From: Prauserella salsuginis
Lineage (GTDB): Bacteria > Actinomycetota > Actinomycetes > Mycobacteriales > Pseudonocardiaceae
Direction of reading: 5' to 3'
Assembly (NCBI RefSeq): GCF_024648885.1
Contig: NZ_JANBBF010000009.1
Coordinates: 248,001 to 312,000, forward strand
Length of the DNA: 64,000 nucleotides
Program-made: the position numbers and the translations under genes
Part shown: piece by piece, positions 35,414 through 43,233 of the stretch
Layout of the letters: each line of letters starts with the position of its first letter
How positions within the stretch are numbered: position 1 is the first letter of the stretch
The notes under the pieces: generated by a model
Seen by the model: the letters and a program-made list of their open reading frames with translations, nothing else
Databases searched by the model: none
Told to the model about the DNA's origin: nothing

Positions 35414-36070
35414 GCGCGGACCTCCTTGTCGCTGTCGGGATGGTGGGAGTGTCGCCGGAAGGGCTGTCGGGATGGTGGCTGGTGGCGGGTCTGTGCGCTC
35501 GTCGGGCCCTCGCACGTTCGTTGCCGCCTTTGTCCTTCCTATTGAATCCGGAGGCCGAATGTGCTGATCTGGAGTCCGTCCAGTTCAGCACGGGTGCGGA
35601 CCACCCCGTTTCGGTGGTGTGGACCGCTCGGCTCCCGGCCAACGGAGACGATAACCGCCCGTCGCAGTCGATGGCTGCGGTGAACGTCACCGCACAGCGT
35701 GGAATGCCCGGTAGGTCCCCCGTTCAGCCGTACGTCACCCATACGGCAGCACCGCCGGGCCGAACTTCTTTCACCGCCCACCGACCGATCACCGACCGCT
35801 GAGCGCCGTCGATCGCAGCTACCCCGCCAGGGCGCAGACGTCGGTGGTGTTTCGGTTGCAATCTGATTTGGCAGCGCTTCGCGGCGCGGACCCGACCCGC
35901 CAGGCACGGCCGACGGGACGGAACGGCGACCGAGGAGCTGCACCGGCGCAGGGGCTGGTGAACACCACGGGCTCGCGGGGCAACCCGGCGGGCGGTGTTC
36001 GGAGTAGAGAGCCATCCAACGAGGAGCCGCTCACCCGAGCGGGCTTCGAACGAGTACGGGAGGCAGATCC
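35414..36070. other. Long intergenic region, no gene recognised
   Basis: These 657 bp lie between the divergent CitE-like gene and the next plus-strand gene. Small inverted repeats are visible: ACCACC/GGTGGT at 35600-35618 and GCCGTA/TACGGC at 35727-35747. Several open frames cross it, but none has a good RBS or a protein-like composition. A long 5' UTR or a small RNA is possible; I cannot identify one. Confidence 0.5.
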
Positions 36071-36736
36071 GTGGCGGCGACACCCGGACAGACCGCGATC
36101 ACGAACGGCGCGAACGGAACGCGTTCGGTGCCGAGTCGGGTGGTCCCGCCCGTCGAACTGCCGGAGAACGTCGACGCGCTGGCCGCCGACGCCGCGGCGA
36201 GCCTCGGCTGGCACGGCGCGGTGCTGCCGCCGCTGACGATGTTCGGCAGGCGCGTCTACGTCGTGGCGAAGCTGCGCCCGGAGGCGCACGCCGAGCGGAT
36301 CGCCCTCGGCCACGAGCCCGTCACCGACCGCGCGCAGGTGTCGACGTGGACGTGGCCGGAGCTGGCCGACACCGCTCCGCCGCCCGCGGCCGACATCGTG
36401 GGCGTGCTCGCGGTGGCGCGGCACTGGCGCACCGGACTCGCCGCGACCGTGCCGTTCTCCCGCTACGGCGAAGCGGCGATGGTGCTGCCCCAGTCGATGA
36501 CCCTCACCCACGACTACGTCGACAACTGCCTGCCGCGGGCGCGCACGTACGGCGTGGCCGTCGTGTCGGCCGACGACGAGGCTCACGTGACGCTCGACGT
36601 CGAAAGCCACAGCGACCGTGTCCTGCTCGGCCGCGACGCCGTGTGGCGTTGGGTGAACGAGGTCGTCTACGAGCAGCTAATCGCGCTGGAGGACGCCGGC
36701 GCCGCATCGTCGGAGGAGACGACCCAGCGCGCGTAG
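36071..36736 (+). CDS. Unrecognised 221-residue protein
   Basis: GGGAGG lies 7 nt before the GTG at 36071. The product has no signal peptide, membrane segment or catalytic motif that I recognise. A disordered first 25 residues lead to a globular region with LGWHGAVLPPLTMFGRRVYVVAKLRPEAHAERIALGHEP and AATVPFSRYGEAAMVLPQSM. Composition and codon use look like a real gene. Spacing of 135 bp separates it from the next gene. No function is assigned. Confidence 0.65.
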   Translation: MAATPGQTAITNGANGTRSVPSRVVPPVELPENVDALAADAAASLGWHGAVLPPLTMFGRRVYVVAKLRPEAHAERIALGHEPVTDRAQVSTWTWPELADTAPPPAADIVGVLAVARHWRTGLAATVPFSRYGEAAMVLPQSMTLTHDYVDNCLPRARTYGVAVVSADDEAHVTLDVESHSDRVLLGRDAVWRWVNEVVYEQLIALEDAGAASSEETTQRA

Positions 36737-36871
36737 GCCCACCCGTCGGCTGGCAAACCGTCCACCGCCGGAGCGCCCGCACTGTGGCGCTCCGCGCTGC
36801 TGCCCAGGGCCCGCCCGTCTCCCACGGCCGCCCATACTGTGGCGATCCGCGCCGCTGCCTACGATCGGGGC

Positions 36872-37525
36872 ATGCGCGTAGTCATCGCCGGTGGACACGG
36901 AAAGATCGCCCTTCATCTCGAGCGTCGCCTCGCCGCCAGTGGTGACGAGGCCGTCGGCGTCATCCGCAACGCGGAGCATGCCGACGACCTGCGGGACGTG
37001 AGCGCCGAACCCGCCGTGATGGACCTGGAAACCGCCGCGGTCGACGAGGTGGCAGCCGTGCTCGACGGCGCCGACGCGGCGGTGTTCGCCGCGGGTGCAG
37101 GTCCCGGCAGCGGCGCGCCGCGCAAGGAAACCGTCGACCGGGGCGCGGCCGTGCTGTTCGCGGACGCGGCAGAGCGCGCCGGTGTCCGGCGGTTCGTGCA
37201 GGTCAGCGCCATGGGTACCGATGGCCCGTTCGACGAGGACGTCCTCGGCGAGGTCTTCGCCGTGTACCTGCGGGCCAAGGCCGCCGCCGAAGCGGACCTG
37301 CGTCGCCGTGAGCTGAACTGGACCATCCTGCGCCCTGGCAGGCTCACCGACGACGCCGCGACCGGCCTGGTCCAGCTCGCAGACAGCACGCCCCGCGGTG
37401 ACGTTCCACGGGACGACGTCGCGGCGGTGCTCGCCGCCCTGCTCAGCGACGACCTCGCGTTCGGCCGCACGCTCGAACTGGCGGCGGGAAACACGCCGAT
37501 CGCGGAGGCCGTCAGCCGGTTGTGA
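36872..37525 (+). CDS. NAD(P)-binding SDR-like oxidoreductase (atypical, NmrA-like)
   Basis: Encodes 217 residues. MRVVIAGGHGKIALHLERRLAASGDEAVGVIRN is a GxxGxxG Rossmann start, and AVFAAGAGPGSG, FVQVSAMGTDGP and WTILRPGRLTDD follow as in short atypical SDRs. No YxxxK active site is obvious (YLRAK is the nearest). The likely role is NAD(P)-dependent reduction or redox sensing. Its end overlaps the convergent ALO-type gene by 14 nt. Confidence 0.8.
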   Translation: MRVVIAGGHGKIALHLERRLAASGDEAVGVIRNAEHADDLRDVSAEPAVMDLETAAVDEVAAVLDGADAAVFAAGAGPGSGAPRKETVDRGAAVLFADAAERAGVRRFVQVSAMGTDGPFDEDVLGEVFAVYLRAKAAAEADLRRRELNWTILRPGRLTDDAATGLVQLADSTPRGDVPRDDVAAVLAALLSDDLAFGRTLELAAGNTPIAEAVSRL

Positions 37526-38819
37526 CCGGCCCGAGGACCCGGTCGAGGTAGCCGTTGCGGAACACGCCTTGCGGGTCGAGGTCAGCGGCCACGTCCAGGA
37601 AGTCGTCGTACCGCGGGTAGCGCTCGCGCAGCGTCGTCGCGTCGAGGTCGTGCAGCTTGCCCCAGTGCGGTCGTCCGCCGACGGCGCCCGCGATCGCGGC
37701 GAACGCCAGGAAGTACTCGCGGTACGGCATGCCGACGTACTGGTGGATCGCCACGTAGGCGGTGTCGCGGCCGTAGGCGGTCGACAGCCACACGTCGTCG
37801 GCCGCGGCGACCCGCACCTCGGCCGGAAACGCCACCGGGGTCTCCAGCCTCGGCACGAGCGCCCGCAGTTCCCGCAGTACGTCGCCCACCGCCTCGCGCG
37901 GCACCGCCCACTCGGACTCGACGAACCGCACCGATCGCTGCGTCGCGAACACCCGGTGCGAGACGTCGCGGTAGGAGCGCGTCGACAGCACCGACGACGA
38001 CAGCCTGCCCAACGTCGGCACCAGCGCGGGCACCGCCCTGCCGAGGCGGCACAGCGTTCCGAACGCCGCGTTCTCGGTGAGCGTGTAGTCGACGAACTCC
38101 CGCAGTTTCGACAGCGGTTCGGCTGGTCCCGGCACGCGGTTGTTGCGTTTGACCAGCGCGTTGCGGCCGTAGGGGAACCAGTAGAACTCGAAGTGGTCGT
38201 TGGTGTCGGCGTGATCGTCGAACGCCTCGAGAACGGCGTCGAGCGGTTCCGGTCCTTCGTGGGCGTCGAGCACGAAGGCCGGTTCGCACTGCAACGTGAC
38301 GGTGGTGATCACGCCGAGGGCGCCGAGGCCGACGCGGGCCGCGGCGAACAGCTCGGGGCGTTCGGTCTCGGAGCAGGTGACGACCGAGCCGTCGGCCAGC
38401 ACGAGTTCCAGGGCGCGGATCTGCGTCGCCAGGCCGCCGAAGCGGGCGCCGGTTCCGTGGGTGCCGGTCGAAACGGCACCCGCAATCGTTTGCGCGTCGA
38501 TGTCGCCGAGGTTGCTCATCGCCAGGCCCACGCGTGCGAGCTCGGTGTTGAGGCGGCGCAGCGTGGTGCCGGACCGCACGGTGACCAGTCCGGTGTCGCG
38601 GTCGGCGTCGAGCACGCCCGCCCATTCGGTGAGGTCGAGCGCGACGGAATCGGTGGCCGCGACGCCCGTGAACGAATGACCACTGCCGAGCGGGCGCATC
38701 CGCATGCCCGCGTCGGCGGTCTGCCGGACGGCTGCGGTGATCTCGTCGAGATTCCGCGGACGGTGTAGCCGTTGCGGACTCGACGTGGCGGTGCCGGCCC
38801 AGTTCGTCCACGTCGTCAC
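37512..38819 (-). CDS. FAD-linked D-arabinono-1,4-lactone oxidase family protein
   Basis: Encodes 435 residues. The N-terminal PCMH FAD-binding domain has the GSGHSFTG motif, whose His is the usual covalent flavin site in this family, and GDIDAQTIAGAVSTGTHGTG. The C-terminal ALO domain carries the signature RPHWGKLHDL. These enzymes oxidise aldonolactones or sugar alcohols. The GTG at 38819 is chosen because AGGCAGG lies 7 nt upstream and homologues begin MTTWTNWAG; an ATG at 38837 is possible. Confidence 0.9.
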   Translation of the reverse strand: MTTWTNWAGTATSSPQRLHRPRNLDEITAAVRQTADAGMRMRPLGSGHSFTGVAATDSVALDLTEWAGVLDADRDTGLVTVRSGTTLRRLNTELARVGLAMSNLGDIDAQTIAGAVSTGTHGTGARFGGLATQIRALELVLADGSVVTCSETERPELFAAARVGLGALGVITTVTLQCEPAFVLDAHEGPEPLDAVLEAFDDHADTNDHFEFYWFPYGRNALVKRNNRVPGPAEPLSKLREFVDYTLTENAAFGTLCRLGRAVPALVPTLGRLSSSVLSTRSYRDVSHRVFATQRSVRFVESEWAVPREAVGDVLRELRALVPRLETPVAFPAEVRVAAADDVWLSTAYGRDTAYVAIHQYVGMPYREYFLAFAAIAGAVGGRPHWGKLHDLDATTLRERYPRYDDFLDVAADLDPQGVFRNGYLDRVLGPVTTG

Positions 38820-38887
38820 GTGATCACCTGCCTGCATGAGATCGAAAGAATATGTGAATAGGTTTCGCGTTTCAAGGTTCTCTGACG

Positions 38888-38893
38888 TACGGT
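38888..38893 (+). promoter_or_regulatory. -10 element of a probable leaderless transcript
   Basis: TACGGT lies 7 nt before the GTG at 38901 and no Shine-Dalgarno is present, the arrangement of leaderless mRNAs common in actinobacteria. Confidence 0.5.
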
Positions 38894-38900
38894 AGTCGCC

Positions 38901-40088
38901 GTGACCACCGTGAACGCCGCAGCGTACGACGCCGCGACCCAGGATCTCGACCCACCATTGGCGGTCGTTGATCTTGATGCGTTCGATGCCAACGCGCGGG
39001 ACCTCACGCGCCGCGCCCGCGGCGTGCCGATCCGCATCGCCAGCAAGTCCGTGCGCTGCAGATTCCTGCTCGACCACGCACTCGCCATGCCCGGTTACGC
39101 CGGCCTGCTGTGTTACTCGCTGCCCGAGGCGCTGTGGCTGCATCGGTGCGGCGTCAGCGACGACCTCGTCGTCGCCTACCCGACCGTTGATCACGCAGCG
39201 TTGCGCGCCCTGGCTTCTGACGACGCCGCGCGAACGGCCGTCACGATCATGGTCGACTCGACCGAGCACCTCGACGCGGTCGACGCCGCGCTCGGCGGTG
39301 CCCACCCCGAGATCCGCGTCGCGCTCGAGCTCGACGCCTCGTGGCGGCCCGCGCCACGGCTGCACATCGGCACCCGCCGGTCGCCGGTGTTCCGGCCGCG
39401 GTCGGCGCACACACTGGCGTCGCGGATCGCCGACCGCCCCGGGTTTCGCCTCGTCGGCGTGATGGCCTACGAGGGACAGATCGCGGGCGTGCCCGATGGT
39501 GGTCGCGGCCCCTCGGCGCGCCTCGTGCGGTGGATGCAGCGGCGCTCGGCCGCCGAACTCGCGCAACGCCGCGGGGAGGTGGTCGACGCGGTGCGCCGCG
39601 TCGCGGACCTGGAGTTCGTCAACGGCGGCGGCACCGGAAGTATCGAATCCACAGTCGACGACCCGTCCGTCACGGAGGTCGCCGCAGGGTCCGGTCTGCT
39701 CGGACCGGGACTGTTCGACTCCTACACGCGGTTCACCCCCGAGCCTGCCGCGGTGTTCGCCCTGCCCGTGGTGCGCAGGCCGTCACGGGACCTCGCGACC
39801 GTGTTCGCGGGCGGCTACATCGCGTCCGGGCCGGCGAAACCGTCGCGGCTGCCGACGCCCGTGGCGCCCGCCGGGCTGACCCTGCTCGGTGTCGAAGGGG
39901 CCGGCGAGGTGCAGACACCCGTGAAAGGCGCGGCCGCGCGGCGGCTGGGACTGGGCGACCGGGTGTGGTTCCGGCATGCCAAAGCGGGCGAGCTCGCCGA
40001 ACGTTTCCCGGAGTACCACCTGGTCCGGGGGGCGAGAATCGAGCGCACCGTGCCCACCTACCGCGGCGAGGGAACGTTCTTCGGCTGA
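38901..40088 (+). CDS. Alanine-racemase-like amino acid deaminase/aldolase
   Basis: Encodes a 395-residue fold-type III PLP protein (alanine racemase N-terminal barrel, D-threonine aldolase-like C-terminus). LAVVDLDAFDANARDLTRRARGVPIRIASKSVRC contains the PLP lysine in ASKSVR, and FVNGGGTGSIESTVDDPSVTEVAAGSGL supplies phosphate and metal contacts. The annotated family is amino acid deaminase/aldolase acting on beta-hydroxy or D-amino acids. It is divergent from the FAD oxidase. The GTG at 38901 seems leaderless. Confidence 0.85.
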   Translation: MTTVNAAAYDAATQDLDPPLAVVDLDAFDANARDLTRRARGVPIRIASKSVRCRFLLDHALAMPGYAGLLCYSLPEALWLHRCGVSDDLVVAYPTVDHAALRALASDDAARTAVTIMVDSTEHLDAVDAALGGAHPEIRVALELDASWRPAPRLHIGTRRSPVFRPRSAHTLASRIADRPGFRLVGVMAYEGQIAGVPDGGRGPSARLVRWMQRRSAAELAQRRGEVVDAVRRVADLEFVNGGGTGSIESTVDDPSVTEVAAGSGLLGPGLFDSYTRFTPEPAAVFALPVVRRPSRDLATVFAGGYIASGPAKPSRLPTPVAPAGLTLLGVEGAGEVQTPVKGAAARRLGLGDRVWFRHAKAGELAERFPEYHLVRGARIERTVPTYRGEGTFFG

Positions 40089-40112
40089 CGAACGTCGCGC
40101 GTCAGCAACATC

Positions 40113-40165
40113 GCCCCCAAGGGCACCTTGGTGGCGTTCAATGCGACCAAGGTGCCCTTGGGGGC
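40113..40165. terminator. Perfect 20-bp hairpin from the dispersed repeat family
   Basis: GCCCCCAAGGGCACCTTGGT (40113-40132) is followed by a 13-nt loop and its exact reverse complement (40146-40165). The arm is the left end of the element at 1264 and 27614. It lies between convergent genes and should terminate both. Confidence 0.85.
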
Positions 40166-40192
40166 ACAGCAGGCTTGCACCTGCGCAACGGG

Positions 40193-40819
40193 TCAGTCGC
40201 CGAACCGGCTCGCCAGGTACGTCTTGATGAGGGCTTTGGTTTCGGCGACGACCTGCGGGTCGCCCTCCGGATCGGTGCGGAATGCGAACTTCAACAGCGA
40301 GTCGGCAGCCTCGACCGCGATGGATATCGGCAGGCCGACCTCGTCGCGTGGGAGGTCGACGTGGTTGGCGACGAGGTCGGCGAGCGCGTCGGTGATGACG
40401 CCGTTGTTGGTGCGTTCCGAGTCCAGGAGCTGGACGTCGACGGCGTCACCAAAGTGCACCCGGGAAAAACCCGGCACTTCGCGGTGCATCTGGAGATAGA
40501 TGTCGAGCAGCGAGTCGACGATCTCCCACCAGCTCTGGTGGTCGACGCCGCGGAACCGTTCACCGACGGCGTCGAGGAACCGTTCGAGGTTCCGGTGCGT
40601 TAGTGCCTGCACGATCGCGCGTTTGTCGGGGAAGAACTGGTACAGCGATCCGACCGCCACGCCCGAGCGCTTGGCGACGAGCGTCGTCGTGAGCGCGTCG
40701 TAGCCCTCCTCGGCCAGCAGTTCGGCCGCGGCGTCGAGCATGCGCTCGACCCGTTTGGCGCTCCGTTCCTGGACGGGCTTGCGACGTAGCGGCGGCAAGT
40801 CGGTACGGCTCTCAGTCAC
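40193..40819 (-). CDS. TetR family transcriptional regulator
   Basis: Encodes 208 residues. An N-terminal HTH (RVERMLDAAAELLAEEGYDALTTTLVAKRSGVAVGSLYQFFPDKRAIVQAL) is followed by a helical ligand domain with NLERFLDAVGERF and SLLDIYLQMHREVPGFS. It represses a target that is probably nearby but not certain; no palindromic operator is evident. GGGAG lies 6 nt before the GTG at 40819. It is convergent with the racemase-like gene. Confidence 0.9.
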   Translation of the reverse strand: MTESRTDLPPLRRKPVQERSAKRVERMLDAAAELLAEEGYDALTTTLVAKRSGVAVGSLYQFFPDKRAIVQALTHRNLERFLDAVGERFRGVDHQSWWEIVDSLLDIYLQMHREVPGFSRVHFGDAVDVQLLDSERTNNGVITDALADLVANHVDLPRDEVGLPISIAVEAADSLLKFAFRTDPEGDPQVVAETKALIKTYLASRFGD

Positions 40820-41408
40820 GTGACGCTCCCTCACTCTGCGTGGGGAACTCTAACGCGCAGGTAATGCCGTCCACGGTCGAGTGATCGCTGTGTGACGGCG
40901 CCGAGATGGGCCGTGTCAGTGCCGTGATGAGTGGACCGCGGTGACAGGCCGACCGCGGGGCCCACGTCTGCAGCTGTGACGCGTCGACCGTGGTGGGAAG
41001 CCGGTTCCGGCGGCGAGGTGTCGTCGCCGGAACGGCGTGAGCGGTCTGTTGGGACCGCGGGCCGGTGCCGGTCGGGGGAGGGGAATCTTCGGCACCGGCC
41101 CGCGGGGATCGGGGCCCTTGCGTAGGCGGGGATCTACTGCGGGCTACTACCGCGGCCGGGGGATTCAGCCATCCGAATTAACCGGACACTGAGACCGCGG
41201 GGTTTCCATGTGGAGTTATTAACGCGCTGTCACGGCCTCCAACCTAACCATGGATTACCGCCTCCGCCAGCAAACGAAAGGCTGATTTTCCGATTAATCA
41301 GGTTGACTGTCGTGTTGGAAGCCGGCGGCCGACCCGTCTCGCTCGGGGGTACGAACGAACCGGCCGCCGGCCGGGACGGGCCGCAGCCCGTCGCCTGTTC
41401 GCATGCCG
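40820..41408. other. 589-bp intergenic region with AT-richer patch
   Basis: Holds the TetR promoter region, a strong hairpin at 41055-41105 and a stretch at about 41165-41320 clearly lower in GC than its surroundings, with CTGATT and AATCAG inverted repeats near 41283-41301. No convincing gene is seen. An sRNA is possible. Confidence 0.5.
41055..41105. terminator. 15-bp perfect hairpin
   Basis: CCGCGGGCCGGTGCC (41055-41069) pairs exactly with GGCACCGGCCCGCGG (41091-41105). It lies about 300 bp downstream of the minus-strand pair at 41409-42344 and may end their transcript. Confidence 0.6.
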
Positions 41409-41873
41409 CTACCGGGTCGGGGGTCCGGCGACGGCATGCCGGGCCGGCGTCGGTGTGACCAACGCGTGCCGACCCGTTTGCTCGGGGACCGCGGCGGGCT
41501 CGTCGGAGCGCCGCGGGGATGTCGCGGAGGGCGAGTGCGCCGACACGTGGGCTGGCGCGCCCTTGCGGCGCAGCTTCCGCTTGGTCGGCTGTTCGGGCGC
41601 CAGGCCGCCCGCCACGAGGTGTTCGTGCGCCACCTGCCACACGGTGCACGGGGCCTTCACCCGGCGCCAGCGTGTGGAACAGGTCGGGCAGTGGCCGCCG
41701 TCGTCCGGCTCATGGGAACGGAGCATCACGCGCCAGCCGTCGGTCAGCCGGGGCAGCTCCGAACGCGCGACCGACACCAGCGACGGTTCGTCGCCCCGGT
41801 CCGCTAGGTCGGACAACATGTCGAGGCGTTCCCATACCGCGTTGCGGAGCACCTGACCGAGGATCTTGTCCAC
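41409..41873 (-). CDS. Unrecognised protein with Cys-His cluster
   Basis: Encodes 154 residues. The first half (VLRNAVWERLDMLSDLADRGDEPSLVSVARSELPRLTDGWRVML) is helical. The next part, HEPDDGGHCPTCSTRWRRVKAPCTVWQVAHEHL, has CxxC plus Cys and His residues suited to a zinc site. The C-terminus is basic and disordered. It resembles hypothetical proteins I associate with Pseudonocardiaceae, without a known function. The GTG at 41873 follows the upstream gene by 12 bp, so the two form an operon divergent from the HTH-TPR regulator. Confidence 0.6.
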   Translation of the reverse strand: MDKILGQVLRNAVWERLDMLSDLADRGDEPSLVSVARSELPRLTDGWRVMLRSHEPDDGGHCPTCSTRWRRVKAPCTVWQVAHEHLVAGGLAPEQPTKRKLRRKGAPAHVSAHSPSATSPRRSDEPAAVPEQTGRHALVTPTPARHAVAGPPTR

Positions 41874-41885
41874 AGAAAGTCACCG

Positions 41886-42344
41886 TCACCTTTCCGCCAG
41901 TCCGGCGGCTTCGCCGAGCGCGGCCGTGAGCCGGCCGAGCTGGGTGCGGGTCAGCCGCGCCGCTTCACCGGGCGGGCCGACCAGCACTATTTCGTCGTCG
42001 TCCACGTACACCGTCATGCAGCGTTCGCGGCCAATGAGATCGCCGCACTGCACGCGCCAGACGACCTGACCGTTCTCTTCACGGTGGGCCGCCGGGGCGC
42101 GGTAGTCGGCTGTGGGGACCGGGGAGAAGTGTTGCCGGGCGGCCGGGACCGAGGCCCCGGTCGGGGAGCCGGCGGTAGTGGCCGGATCGGCGGCAGGCGG
42201 GAGCGCGGAGGTCGACAGCGCGGCACTGGACGACGCGGCACCGGACGAGCCGCTGTCGGACAGCGCGGCGTCCGGCGCACCGCTCACCGACGCATCGGGC
42301 AGTGACGACGTGCCACACGAGGTGGCAGAGGATGCGATCTCCAC
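41886..42344 (-). CDS. Unrecognised small protein, start uncertain
   Basis: The C-terminal 75 residues (WRVQCGDLIGRERCMTVYVDDDEIVLVGPPGEAARLTRTQLGRLTAAL) look like a compact conserved domain. The N-terminal half is Ser/Ala-rich. GTG at 42344 has GGAG 5-6 nt upstream and is chosen. The frame stays open to an ATG at 42830, taking in the 15-bp array, where it would encode repeated VHGSA; that longer form lacks a good RBS but cannot be excluded. Function unknown. Confidence 0.55.
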   Translation of the reverse strand: MEIASSATSCGTSSLPDASVSGAPDAALSDSGSSGAASSSAALSTSALPPAADPATTAGSPTGASVPAARQHFSPVPTADYRAPAAHREENGQVVWRVQCGDLIGRERCMTVYVDDDEIVLVGPPGEAARLTRTQLGRLTAALGEAAGLAER

Positions 42345-43233
42345 GTCGTCTCCGTTCCGTGCTCGTCGGTGGTCGATCCGCCGGTCGGCGGATGCGCCTT
42401 CCTGCTGTCCTGGGCTGCGGTTCCGGTCGGGCGTTCCTGTTGCTGCCGTCCTGGCATTGCCGTTGCCGTGCTCGCGCTTGCCGTTTCCGCGCTGCTGTCG
42501 CAGCCGGTCGGTGCGCCCGCTCACGGGCTTCGCCGACCGCTCCGCACCCGCCTGCCCGGACCATCCGTACGGGCCCCGGGTGCGGAGGGCCGGTACGGCC
42601 GGTCCGGACGCCTGCTGTGCGTCGCCGAATCCGGCCGGTGTTCGGTTGTGGGCTCTGCCGTGCTGTGTTCTTCCATGCACTGCACTGCCATGCACTGCAC
42701 TGCCATGCACTGCACTGCCATGCACTGCACTGCCATGCACTGCACTGCCATGCACTGCACTGCCATGCACTGCACTGCCATGCACTGCACTGCCATGCAC
42801 TGCACTGCCATGCATTGCACGGCCATGCATTGCACTGCCGTGTTCCCTCTGCGGCTGGGCCGCGGTGGGTCGTTCCGCAGTGCCTTGACTTGCAGTGCCT
42901 TACTCGTGGTGCCTTTTTGTGCAATCCCTACTGGGTGCAGGGCGCGGGAGTCCGGATGGAGCTGGAGTCCGGATGGAGCTGGATTCCGATGGATCTCCCG
43001 GGTGATCGCGGACCGTGTTCGGGTGGTCACGTCGATCCCGAGAACTAGATTGCGATGAATGAAACGCCGATAGAAGCCTCGGTGGGCCGGATAGCGGCGA
43101 CCGGCTACGGCTGGCCGTTAAGCGGTCGACGAAGTTCGGCAGAGCCGATCAGGGGTCACAAATCGGGTTTCGCGCGGTTCAATGTGAAGTGCCTACGCTG
43201 CTGACGACGCCCGGAAGGACTGTGGAGGGGCGC
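42345..43233. other. 889-bp divergent region with 15-bp repeat array
   Basis: Holds the 42674-42838 array, decayed repeat-like copies near 42870-42910, and the promoter side of the HTH-TPR regulator (TACGCT at 43194-43199 could be its -10). Open frames in all directions here result from the repeat and high GC. A 49-codon frame at 43055 (MNETPIEASVGRIA) has no RBS. Confidence 0.5.
42674..42838. repeat. 11 x 15-bp tandem repeat
   Basis: Nine perfect units CATGCACTGCACTGC and two variants (with CATTGC) run from 42674 to 42838. The period is a multiple of three and no frame contains a stop, so all six frames are open through it. It reads VHGSA on the minus strand in the frame of the 41886 gene. 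The unit is 12/15 identical to that at 4688-4747. Confidence 0.95.

Noticed and set aside
35940-36040. SAM-type riboswitch suggested by GGCAACCC then GGTGTTCGG
   Set aside because: The conserved kink-turn and pairing elements could not be laid out, and the downstream gene is not a methionine gene.
38820-39566. N-terminal extension of the FAD oxidase frame
   Set aside because: It is antisense to the racemase-like gene; the conserved start is at 38819.
41230-41649. 139-codon minus-strand frame beside the Cys/His-cluster gene
   Set aside because: It overlaps the better-supported 41409-41873 gene in another frame and runs into the AT-richer non-coding patch.
43055-43204. 49-codon ORF beginning MNETPIEASVG
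   Set aside because: No ribosome binding site and no recognisable sequence; it lies in the promoter region of the HTH-TPR regulator.
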